64,000 nucleotides of DNA from NCBI GenBank assembly GCA_038503065.1, contig JBCAMK010000014.1:372001-436000 (forward strand), written 5' to 3'. Within the stretch, counting starts at the first letter, position 1. The number at the start of each line of letters is the position of its first letter. This document shows, in pieces, positions 21,759-31,594 of this stretch. A program made the translations under genes and the position numbers. Under the pieces are notes generated by a model. That model was not told the DNA's origin, ran no database searches, and worked only from the letters and a program-made list of their open reading frames with translations. This stretch comes from Paragyromitra xinjiangensis. Taxonomy: Eukaryota > Ascomycota > Pezizomycetes > Pezizales > Discinaceae.

Positions 21759-22550
21759 ATGCCTGCCGATCACGGAAAACAGTTCACCCTCTACAGCCAT
21801 GCCACTGGCCCAAATCCTTGGAAAGTCGTCATCATCCTCGAGGAGTTGAACCTTCCATACCATCTCATCGATGTTAATACTCAAAACGGTAGTTCTCCCG
21901 AAATAGCTTCTTCTCTTAAATTCAGCACTAACTCTTCATCACAGAGGAGCACAAAAAGCCACCATACACCGACCTAAACCCTAATGGTCGCATGCCCGCA
22001 CTCGTTGATCATTCCAACAATGATTTCACTATTTGGGAGTCCGGTGCAATCATCCTGTACCTTGTCGGAAAATACGACAAAGAGCACAAGATCTCCTTCA
22101 AAGACTTCGACACCTCCGCAATAGCAATCCAGTACCTGATGTTCCAGATGTCGGGTAAGCATCACCTCCAAATAAAGCCAAAGACTATACCAAACTAACA
22201 CACCCAAAGGTCAAGGTCCCTACTTTGGCCAGGCAGTATGGTTCTCAAGGTACCACGGCGAGAAAATTCCCAGTGCCGTCGAGCGCTACATCAACGAAAT
22301 CAGACGCGTCCTTGGAGTCCTCGAGAAAATTCTCGCTGATAAGGAATACCTCGCTGGTAACCGCCTCTCCTATGCAGACCTGTCATTTGTTCCATGGCAG
22401 TGGCTCCTCGTGATTCTACCAGATTGCAACGGCTGGCAGAAGGATTTCCCGAAAGTTGCAGAGTGGGACAGGAAGTTGAATGAACTGGAGAGCGTCAAGA
22501 AGGCGAAAGCAATCCGAGCTGAGGGTATCGCTAAGCAGAACCCGAGCTAG
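21759..22550 (+). CDS. Ure2p-like glutathione S-transferase, GST 2
   Basis: Exons 21759-21888, 21945-22154 and 22210-22550 give 226 aa. Exon 1 (130 nt) and exon 2 (210 nt) have exactly the lengths and phases of GST 1 and GST 3, which shows recent common descent. The GSH-site features are kept: GPNPWKV with the Ure2p-type Asn, DHSNNDFTIWESGAIILYLV, and YADLSFVPWQW in the C-terminal domain. Introns are 56 bp (21889-21944) and 55 bp (22155-22209). It is probably a cytosolic glutathione transferase or peroxidase, with unknown substrate. The exon 2 protein is almost identical to that of GST 1 from HSNNDF to DKEHKISFKDFDT, whereas the C-terminal substrate-binding domain differs more. Confidence 0.93.
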
Positions 22551-25040
22551 TACATTTTTAGAGTTGATTGTATTTCTCGTTTGCGAATACTGAGCGCGAT
22601 ATTTTAAACTACACTATGAATCGGACCAAGAACAGAGCTGTGATAGTTATCCTACATCTAAATTTAGCTTACGCAATTACTTAGTAGTGATTTGGTTATC
22701 ATGTGATGCTACAGTTCCAGAGGGCGCCTTAACTTACATAATAAGATCACCAACAACCGCCTTCAGTGTCGATAACCCGGACTCCACCCAAGCCTGTCCC
22801 AGAGGACAAATTCACCGAGTGATTTCTTATGACTAACTTCGTGCTTGACATCAACCACCACCAAAACCATACCCTAAAATGCTGGTGATGGTCCAAATTT
22901 ATTTTCGAAAGAGAGTAAGGGACTGCGAGCAGATTTTTTTCCTATTTGCGTCACTAACGCCTGCACCTTCTAAAAATACCGGTGGGAAACACCATACTAT
23001 CAATGCCCCCGTAATAACGAAGACTATGGCCGAGACCTCCAATCCCTATCCCAGCCTCTCACCCGGGACAACTTAGATAACCTAGCTCCTTTCCAAGTCC
23101 CTGTGGTTATCTGTTGGTCGGTAAGTGCCCCTAAATCCGAAAAAGATACATCCGAGCCGTCACTTTTAGCCTTGAGGTGATGTAAAGCCCTCGAAGTTCT
23201 ATCCACTCTATGAGGGTATAAACCTCGGCCCGAAACGAACATATAGAGGGCGATTAAACTGTAGCAACGACCTGGCTCCTCCAGCTGACAGTTACATACG
23301 CTCGCGAGAATGCCGAAAGTAAGTTTTCTTACTGGCGGGGTGGTCATTGGAAGTGCTAATACCACCGGTGAATCGCTATGGAAAAGCCTCACCAGTGCCT
23401 CACCAGAATAAACCGGGGGCGGCGGCAGAACCTACGCTGCTGGTCCTCAGAATATACACATGGATTGGAGGGTCTGTTAGTGAGTTGGCATCATCCTACT
23501 GACGGGTCAGTGGACGTCTATCAGGAGTAGAGTGTGACTTACAAAGGAAACCATCAACCCAATTCAAGCTTTTCTTGTAGTGATACGAAGGGTGATAGTA
23601 AACGGTAGTAGCAATAGAGACTAGTCTCGTGCTCGACCCCATACCACTAAAAGTTGCTGCGCACCGCAGGCAGCATTCCCAGGCAGCAGCCGTCATAGCC
23701 TAAGGGCTGGATGCGTGTATGAAAAATCTATCTATCTATCTATCCCCAAGCAGCAGGAGATGTAAGCGAGCCTAAATGGTGAGAAAAGAGGGGTGATTCT
23801 TGGTGGAGACGGATAAGCCTAGTAACGGCACACCTATCAGCATAGAGCTATCAGATATGCTATGCCTATGTACGGAGTCCACCGAGTTGGCTAAAATTAT
23901 TAGGTCGTTCGCTACATATTCACTCGGTGTTTGGGGAGCTGGAGAGGCATTAAGGTAAGGTGAGTCGTGACGGGTGGTTAAAGAGAGTAGTGGTGAATAC
24001 CCCCTTGACAAAGGTACCTGTAAAATTCGGTATTTTACTTACCCTACAGTCAAACTTGTGGGCGACGAACAAGATCTAAAAAACGGATATTAACGCAGCT
24101 ATCGGCTTTAGCCTAGAAATTTCTGCTGTGTTAAGCCCCCTAACTTTGTCGTTCCCCTAGGAGCGACTACGCTCACAGATCCAATGGGAACCCTTAGCAA
24201 ATCCCTCAAAAGCACAATGCTTATGCAGCAACAAGGATTTTATGATTTCATACTCGTCGGGATGATACTGATAAGAGAATCGAATATCAAATGGGGGCTG
24301 CTCTGTTCACAAGTAACAAGGCATTGATCATACGACACTGAATAGTGTGGCAGGGAGTATCACATTCGGAAATGACGGCCCTTCAAGAGATTTTAACTAT
24401 GACCTATATCCATCAAAGCCCAAGGAAGCAAGCAGAATCGCCCCGAGAGAGTTGAACCTCCTTGCTATCTGAGGCCTCCTTGCCTTATCCCCGCCAATCC
24501 GCCAGATAGAGTCGAAGTTGAATTATTAATGAGCTCAACGTACCCAGTGAAGTTAAGTGGCAGATCATAGAAGGGGGAATATAACCATAGCCACGAGAAA
24601 ACTGTTCAGCCTTGTTGATAAGAACTAGGAAGTGAGACTTTAGCTACATACATGTAGTTAGACATTGTTAGAACTCAGAGCATCAACTAAAACTCAGCTT
24701 TATTCGTTCTGATAGTCTTCGTCCTCTATCGCCTCGATGCCGTTACTAGTCCTGACCTGCGGTATAAGACTAGGAACGTTGATTTTTAGTGAACTCATCA
24801 ATAGAAATCACGAAGGGGTTCGAAACGCTTCCGTCCCTTCCCATATTAATACATGTAGGTAAGGTTAGTCCTAAACAAGGAATCTATTCCTTGGCGATCC
24901 ACCCAGTAGCACCCCACTATCTTGTACCACCGAACAAGCTTTGAGCGCCGCACGCAAGGTACAAATACCTAACTTCTGATAGGGTGGCATTTAGCGCTGA
25001 TTCATATCCTTCCACTCGTACGGCCGACAAACCCTCGTAT
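22551..25040. other. Gene-free stretch within the GST array
   Basis: About 2.5 kb contains no gene I can support. Open frames at 23024-23392 and 23496-23696 (minus) are short and show no family motif. It holds copy 2 of the (TATC)n-tailed repeat (23690-23745), and part of it may be old transposon debris. Confidence 0.35.
23690..23745. repeat. Dispersed repeat with (TATC)n tract, copy 2
   Basis: It reads CATAGCCTAAGGGCTGGATG followed within 15 bp by TCTATC repeats ending near 23744. The same unit occurs in inverted orientation at 522-590. A simple-repeat 3' end on a dispersed unit is a pattern seen in SINE/LINE tails, but no Pol III boxes or RT fragments were found nearby, so the class is open. 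Confidence 0.5.
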
Positions 25041-25339
25041 CACGTGTAGGAATGAATCGTCAGTGGCAGTATTCAATATACCACGTGACATTCGGCCGTA
25101 GGATTACGAACGGGGGAGCCCTACCCGACTGAAACTACGGGACAGGCTAACAATCATTGGTGTAGAATATCCACGTAATCCAAAAAGGGTTTTCGTGACA
25201 CCATGATTTCAAATGCGAACGATGAACTACATTTGCAATCATCATGATCATCAATTTCTATATTCTTGGTATAGTCTAACCCGTTAACGTAGAGTATCTC
25301 GACGATGCTTGGGAACCATGAACTTTGAATACATATAAA
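25041..25339 (+). promoter_or_regulatory. Promoter of GST 3: two CACGTG boxes and TATAAA
   Basis: CACGTG lies at 25041-25046 (ATCACGTGTA) and at 25082-25087 in the context CCACGTGACATT, the same 12-mer as before GST 1. TATAAA is at 25334-25339, 113-118 bp before the ATG. The spacing from box to TATA is larger than in GST 1. Confidence 0.5.
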
Positions 25340-25451
25340 GCCATCGATCTCTCCCCGTAGCTAAGGACTCAGTATCCAGATAGCAGACACCAAGCAATAC
25401 GCATCAAACCAAATATCCAATCACAATTCCTCTAAGCCTTTCATATCCACA

Positions 25452-26270
25452 ATGTCTCCAACCCACGGAAAACAATTCACTCTCTACCGCAGCGGCGCTT
25501 CCCCCAACCCATGGAAAGTAGCCATCATTCTCGAAGAGCTTGGTCTCGAATATCACCCCGCTGACATCGACATCAAGACAAGTACTCACACCACTGTCCT
25601 ACCCCCTATCTCCATACTAACCCACAATCCAGATGAACAAAAGCAAGAACCATTCGTCACCCTCAACCCCAACGGCCGTGTCCCAGCGCTAGTCGACCAC
25701 TCCAACAACGACTTCACAATCTGGGAATCTGGTGCCATCATCCTCTACCTCGTCGGCAAATATGACACCCAGCACAAGATCTCCTTCGCAGACTTCGACA
25801 CAACCGCCATTGCAAACCAGTACCTGATGTTCCAGATGTCTGGTCTGTCACCTCCCTCCCCCTCCCCCTCCCCTCCCCCTCCCCTCCCCCTCCCCTCCCC
25901 CTCAGTGAGGCCCAAAGCTAACTTAACATAAATAAATTAAGGCCAAGGCCCATACTACGGACAACTAGGCTGGTTTACATTCTACCACTCCGAAAAGCTC
26001 CCCAGCGCACTCGAACGCTACACGAATGAAATCAGACGTGTATTGGGAGTGCTTGATAAAATCCTCAAGGACAAGAAATATCTAGTCGGTGAGAAGGCTT
26101 CATATGCTGATCTCTCCTTCGTCGCCTGGAACGGGATCGTGGAAATATTCGCCGAATTGAAGGAGTGGAAGACTGAGTTCCCGAACGTCGCGGCATGGCA
26201 GGCGAGGTTGGAAGAGAGAGATAGTTTTAAGAAGGTTCAGGCCGATAAGGCAGCTTTGCAGAGTAAATAG
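25452..26270 (+). CDS. Ure2p-like glutathione S-transferase, GST 3
   Basis: Exons 25452-25581, 25633-25842 and 25942-26270 give 222 aa. Intron 1 (51 bp) has donor GTACTC, branch ACTAAC and acceptor CCAG. Intron 2 (99 bp) has donor GTCTGT and acceptor TTAAG and is enlarged by a CCCTCC tract. The active-site region reads SPNPWKVAIILEELGLEY and the glutathione-contact segment WESGAIILYL is intact. The C-terminal domain has GEKASYADLSFVAWNG. Exon lengths and phases match GST 1 and GST 2. Substrate unknown. There is no signal peptide, so it is presumably cytosolic. Confidence 0.93.
25851..25904 (+). repeat. CCCTCC minisatellite inside GST 3 intron 2
   Basis: About 50 bp of near-perfect CCCCTCCCCTCC repeats fills the 5' half of the intron. 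On the opposite strand it gives many GGGG/GGG runs, so G-quadruplex formation is possible. It ends in CTCAG, which could be misread as an acceptor, although using it would break the frame. GST 1 has a shorter CCTCCCCCTCCCCCTCC tract at the same place. Confidence 0.8.
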
Positions 26271-26598
26271 TGGGAGGTTTTTGTATTTGAGATAGAGCAA
26301 GTTGGAGAGAGAAGGAAGTCATAGTGGAAGTTGTTGTAAAGTAGGCGAGGCGGAAAAGCAATAACTGTATCTCATCCAAAATATACTAAAAGTCTCCTCT
26401 TTAATTAACCTTATGGAATCCAAACCAAGGCATTAAAGAAATATTCTCACCACCCTTGTTTCCACTCCCACTTTCAGAAACACCACTTTATTTTCTACCC
26501 GTAGATTCCGAAACATTTGAAAAAAACGAGGAGAAAAAAACCAACTCACCAAACACGAACACGAGGAAACACAAACAACTGACCGACCAAAAAAAAAA
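26271..26598. other. Intergenic after GST 3
   Basis: 3' flank of GST 3 up to the inverted-repeat element. It is A-rich from about 26500, ending in the A-run that forms the left target duplication. No gene is visible. Confidence 0.35.
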
Positions 26599-26953
26599 GG
26601 GAAAACGTTCAGGATACCATGTTTCTAATAGGTTTATATACCGGATACCACAACCAACTACGCTCTGACCATGCCCACCAAAAACATAGAAAATTCACCA
26701 GTCGCTTACTACTTTCAGCTCCCTCAGCTAAGCAGGACAGCCTTCAGATTTTGAGTTATAACTTTGTAGAAAATCCGGGAGTATTTGGAATTCCCTTTAT
26801 ACTTTAATTAACATAGTACACTCTTCAACATGGAGCTTATGGCAGTGGGAGGTTGTGGTATTGTGGTGGGTGGGTGGGCACAGTTGGAGCGCAGTCAGTT
26901 GTGGTATCCGGCATACAAACCCATTAGAAACATGGTATCCTGAACGTTTTCCC
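26599..26953. mobile_element. 355-bp MITE with A-run target site duplication
   Basis: The left end GGGAAAACGTTCAGGATACC and the right end (reverse complement of the same) form TIRs of about 80-100 bp. The arms share the blocks ATGTTTCTAAT, GGTTT.TAT.CCGGATACCAC and GTGCCCACC/ATGCCCACC with a few substitutions. Immediately outside both ends is a run of A (10 on the left, 9 on the right), consistent with a 9-bp poly-A target site duplication. The interior has no transposase frame. The element sits between GST 3 and GST 4. Confidence 0.85.
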
Positions 26954-27681
26954 AAAAAAAAACGAGCCCATGACGTCCACTTAAGATGTGGCAAGCACCC
27001 TCATCATCCCGCACGTGGATCCATCTCCCCACAATCTCGGCAGTTACCATTCATAGCCCTGCCAGTAACACGTCACATCCATACGGCCCGATTTTACGCC
27101 GTTCGTATTTGCTTTGAAATCAACATTTCAAGATCTGCAGGTACCGCCCGGCGGGGGAAGCTACTAAACCGAAAACACCATAGAAGATCCTTGGCATTTG
27201 AGCCGCTATAGTAATCTAGAAATCATAAAATATCACTCATGCGCTAAAAAAGGGTAAAACCGACCCGCACTCTCTCGTGCGAGAGGAAGTAGGGGTTAGG
27301 ATAGATCTGCTATGTTCTGTCCTACTAGGGAGTTTTCGCATACTTCTCGGGGAGTTGTCGGAGAGTTCCAGGGGATGTCGCTGCAGATGGACCATTCTCG
27401 TCCGAGCTGTACCATATCCCGTTAATTCCGTGTCGCGTGGAATTTGGTAGTTGATTTTGCATTAGTAAGTATCGGAGAGATTTGGGGAGTGTTACTGGAT
27501 GTGGTAGGTATAACGGTTAGGTGGAGTAGTTAGGGTTTCGGATTTGTATGGACTAGTGAGAACGGCTTGCAATGGTGGGGAAAAGATATAAAGCCCCAGC
27601 GTCGCCCACAATTGAGACTTCAGAATTCAAATAGAATACACCTCGATAGCTATCTACCACTCTATCTACTCTAAAATCACT
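26954..27681 (+). promoter_or_regulatory. Upstream region and promoter of GST 4
   Basis: It contains CACGTG at 27012-27017 and TATAAA at 27587-27592, 95 bp before the ATG at 27682. The rest shows no coding signal. Confidence 0.45.
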
Positions 27682-28493
27682 ATGACTATCTCTATTTCCA
27701 ACGGCGACCATGGGAAGCAGTTTACCCTCTACTCCAGCCGTGGAGGACCCAACCCATGGAAAGTAGCCATCATCCTCGAAGAGCTCCAGCTCTCATATGA
27801 GAATATATTTGTCGAGATGAACGGCGACCAAAAGTCGGCTCCGTACACTGCTATCTGTCCTAACGGCCGTATGCCCGCGCTTGTTGATCACAAGAATAAC
27901 AACTATGCGATCTGGGAGAGTGGTGCGATTATCTTGTATTTGATCGCGAAGTACGATACGGAGGGGAAGATCTCATTTAAGGATCAAGACCTGAGCGGGA
28001 GCGCTATTCAGTGGTTGATGTTCCAGATGAGTGGTGAGTCTGGGTTTCCCTCTTGTGCGGTTGCGTAGGCTGATGTTTTTGAAGGTCAGGGTCCGTATTA
28101 TGGTCAGGCTGTGTGGTTCACTAAGTACCATCCGGGCGAAAAGGTGGGTTTTTCTTGCTCTTTGTGTTGTTTGGGCTATCAGTTCTGATCTTTCTTGCGC
28201 TATAGGTTGAAAGTGCTATCAAACGCTACACGGATGAGATCGTTCGTGTCCTCTCTGTCATCGACAAGGAGCTTACGGATAAGAACACGGAGTGGCTCGT
28301 CGGCGACCGCATTTCTTATGCAGATCTGTCGTTCGTGCCATGGAATTGGTTCATTGATTCTTTCTTTCCCCAGATTGAGGGATGGAGGGAGAAGTACCCA
28401 AGGGCGTCTGAGTGGGATCGCAGATTGAACGAGAAGAAGAGTGTGATCAAATGTAGGACTGATAGAGAGAAAGCGTTAGCAGAGAAGGCGTAG
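27682..28493 (+). CDS. Ure2p-like glutathione S-transferase, GST 4 (divergent intron pattern)
   Basis: Exons 27682-28033, 28085-28143 and 28206-28493 give 232 aa. The first intron of the other three paralogues is missing, because the protein runs unbroken through FVEMNGDQKSAPYTAICPNG. A new intron (28144-28205) splits KYHPGEK / VESAIKRY in the C-terminal domain. The old intron 2 is conserved in position (28034-28084). Motifs are kept: GGPNPWKVAIILEEL with the Ure2p-type Asn, WESGAIILYLIAKYD, and SYADLSFVPWNW. The start has an extra MTISISNG before the DHGKQFTLY that begins the others. It is the most divergent member (CPNG for NPNG, KNNNY for SNNDF). Confidence 0.92.
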
Positions 28494-29579
28494 AGTGATT
28501 GGATAAGTTGTATCTATAATTAGTGAGGGGTGAAGAAATATATCCAGTGTTGGTAGAAGAATGTTTATGCACAACGCACGCGAGATGAGCCGAATCATGT
28601 TCCATGACACACGGAATAGGGGTTTTGGGTTCGCAGGGTTATTTCTTGCGTGAGAAAAGTAATCTTTGTTTCAGTTGTGCTGCTGCTTTAGTATTATTCG
28701 GAGAGATATTTACGTTTGGGCACTCGAAAGGGAAGATGTCTATGACGTTACCAGCTGGAACCAATGAGGCTGTTGAAAAATAAAGTCATCTTATCCAGAG
28801 CTCGCTACCGGATAACTACGAGATGCCCTGTACAGCTCCTATTAAAGAATCGACGTCCCAGGGTATTAAGTCTCCAATGCCTAGAACCCAACTGGGGGTG
28901 GTCTAGTTAAAGTATCAGCACTTGGCTCTGAGTTGGCAAGGTGAGACTTCAACATCCAGTGAGACCAGAGTTTTGTTTCCAATTGTGTTTGTGAAGTGTC
29001 AATAAAGCTACTGGTCCACAACTCATCTGAAAAGAAAACGGCCATGTTGCCCAGCAGAGAATGTGGGGACGTCCCTGCAGGTAGAGGGAGTAGTACATAC
29101 GTATGTACCAGGCCTTACGGTTCTTCTCTTGGCGGCTCTCCTCTCTTGAGCCGCATCGGGCCGAACGCGCCAAGATTACATAAGGGCATTGTTCCAGTCC
29201 CATGTCGTGCAAAACACCCGAAATGTGAGCGGTGACGATCCTTCTCTCCGTGTCCTGGTGCCGATTCTGATTCTGGGCCAGAAACGTCGACATCGTACGG
29301 CTTCTCTCCTGTAACATATTCTCTCTGCCATCATCTCCGAATCTTTCAGCTATATCTTTCTCTCTCCTTGAGTTTACAAGTCCCTTTCTACTACTTTGCC
29401 GTCTTTTACGGCTATTCCCGGGCTTTCCTTTTACGCCAGGTACAATTCTCTCCCGCCCTTTCCTCCTCCCTCTCAGAACTCCCCCGTTCATCCAAAGAAA
29501 TTCACCTCTAGCATACAAAACAACATGTCCTAACTATCTCCAGCTCTTACGAAGTAAGGAAAAAAAACCCCTCCAAACC
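28494..29579. other. Intergenic; pyrimidine-rich promoter of the Sds3-like gene
   Basis: From about 29300 to 29575 the plus strand is very rich in C and T (TTCTCTCC-type tracts), a common fungal promoter/5'UTR composition. The long open frame on the opposite strand (28949-29518) is best explained by this composition. No gene was found between 28494 and 29300. Confidence 0.4.
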
Positions 29580-31594
29580 ATGGCCTCACCGTCACCAACA
29601 CCACCCTCTCTCTCACCAACCCCCCATCCAGCCCACCTCCACCATGGCCACCCCTCCTCCTCCACAAACCCCAACGCTGCCGCAACCGCCCCTCAGAGCA
29701 AACGCGACAAACGGCGGCATGCTCTGTCCGAAAAACTCACCACTTTGACAACCTCCTTCCACAACCCAGCGAACCCTCGCGCGCGCGACACGCACTACCG
29801 CGCCCAGCTCGCGTCGCTCCAGGCCGATATACAGCTAGTTACAAAATGTGATGCTTCCGGACGAGACATGCGGCTGCTGGATGATTCTAGTGATAACATT
29901 CATAGAGAAGTCGAGGAGACGTTGACGGGGATGGGATTAGGAGATTTGGTAACTGGTGGGCAGGGGGGTGGGAGAGGGAACCTGAAGGATGATCCGGGTG
30001 TTATGGCTGGCGCGGGGAGGTGGTATGGTGACTTTTTGGAGAAGGTTAATCAGGGTATGGAGGAGAGGGATGCACAGTTGACATTATTATATGTTAGTTT
30101 CCTTCCACTCTCTGCCCTCTAGGCTCTAATTAAGTGTTGAAGCAGAATCAATATCGCCATAAATCAGCCTCATTAGCAGCACATCATACTCGTTCCATTT
30201 TTCACGCTAATGAAGAACATAAGTCTCTTGCGTCAACTATCCAGGCTCGTCTCATGGCTCGCCTTAAAACACAATTGAAGAAACTTGCTGCAGAGAAGGA
30301 GTCTAGCTCATCAACAACTCTCTCATCTCTTAACTCACTTTCTACATCAGCATACACAGATCTCTCTGAGACCAATGCCCTTCTCCTGCACCCATCACAA
30401 TTTGGCATTGTGCCTTCAATGGGTTCACCAACTCGTCGTGGTGGAGATGATGACATGGAGAAAGAGACTGGACGCCGTAAACCGCGGCGTCGTGCTGGTG
30501 AGGTCGAAGAACTGCTATCGTTTGGTGTGGGCATCAACTTCGACCCCCCATCAAGTAACGGGAAACGAAAAAGGACCAACAGATCTGCTGCAATCAATCC
30601 CATTATCCCTTCAGCCGCCATGCCTTCCTCACGAGATCGTGAAACCACCAACCCTGACAAAGATGCAGACGACACCTCCACACCTCTTGGTGCCCCTGCT
30701 GCAGACAACTCCCCCTCTGACTCCGTCCTTAACTTCAACCCACCTTCCAACGAGCCCAACGGCCCTTCAAGCACCAACAATGTCTCTGCTCCAGCCTCAA
30801 CCCACCAACCAACCTCCTCATCTTCAACTTCAACCACCGAACACCAGCGCCGTCGCCGCGAAGAACTACTCAAACAAGTCTACGCCCCCGTCTACAGTTT
30901 CGACAAGCTTTTCACAGAAAAAGAACTCCAACTCGCTGGAAACCAAGCAAGCCTTGCAACAGTCCGATATTTCACCGAGCGTCAACACCTACACTATGGC
31001 GATGAGGACTCAGATGCCGACGAAGGAGGCCTTGGCACTCGTACCCCACTTGCTGTACCTGATAATAATAATAGTAATGAAGACGGAGCAGACGATGGAA
31101 ACGGTAATGACACAGACGCGGCAGCAGCAGAACTACTAAGTCGAGCCTACAGCGTCAACACACGTAGCAACCCACCACGGGTGCACGCAGCGGGGACGAG
31201 AGAGATCGAGTCACTGGTTTTGGGAGGCGTACCTGGTATTGGTATGACGTATGTAAACAAAGCGGGGATTGCGCCGCCGCCACCAGGACTGCGGAGCGAG
31301 GATGCGGAGAGCGACTTGGCGGCTATGAGGCGGGGGATTGTGAACGGCGGGGTAGAGGAGACTCGGACGAGGACTTCTGGGAATGGAGCTATGGGGGGAG
31401 GTGTGGGGCTGGGGCTGGCTGGTATCAGTGGTATGGGAGGTGGGCCAGGTAGCTTTAGTGGGTTCGGATCGTTCGGAGGGTTTGGGAGCGAAGATATGAG
31501 GAGGGGGGAGAGCTCGAGAGGGGATGCGAAAAGGACGGCGAGTAGTGCGGGTCTGGGAGCGGGTGGGGATGGGAAGAAGGTTAGGAGGGGGTAG
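29580..31594 (+). CDS. Sds3/Dep1-like subunit of the Sin3-Rpd3 histone deacetylase complex
   Basis: Exons 29580-30092 and 30146-31594 (intron 53 bp, donor GTTAGT, branch TCTAAT, acceptor AGCAG) give 653 aa. The Sds3-like region begins at about residue 40 with SKRDKRRHALSEKLTTLTTS. It continues through THYRAQLASLQADIQLVTK, GRWYGDFLEKVNQGMEERDA and a coiled-coil across the splice junction (QYRHKSASLAAHHTRSIF). It then reaches the characteristic ETNALLLHPSQFGIVPS and, after a basic GKRKRTNR patch, APVYSFDKLFTEKELQLAGN. Sds3-type subunits scaffold and stabilise Rpd3-Sin3 deacetylase complexes in the nucleus. The long Ser/Thr/Pro insert and Gly-rich C-terminus (FGSFGGFG-type) look disordered. Family assignment rests on motif memory, not a search. 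Confidence 0.78.

Noticed and set aside
28949..29518. 189-codon open frame on the minus strand
   Set aside because: It is the complement of the CT-rich promoter of the Sds3-like gene, with Arg/Lys-rich unstructured text and no recognised motif.
30285..31139. Long alternative plus-strand frame
   Set aside because: It lies wholly inside exon 2 of the Sds3-like gene in a shifted frame and is a composition shadow (Gln/Pro/Thr-rich).
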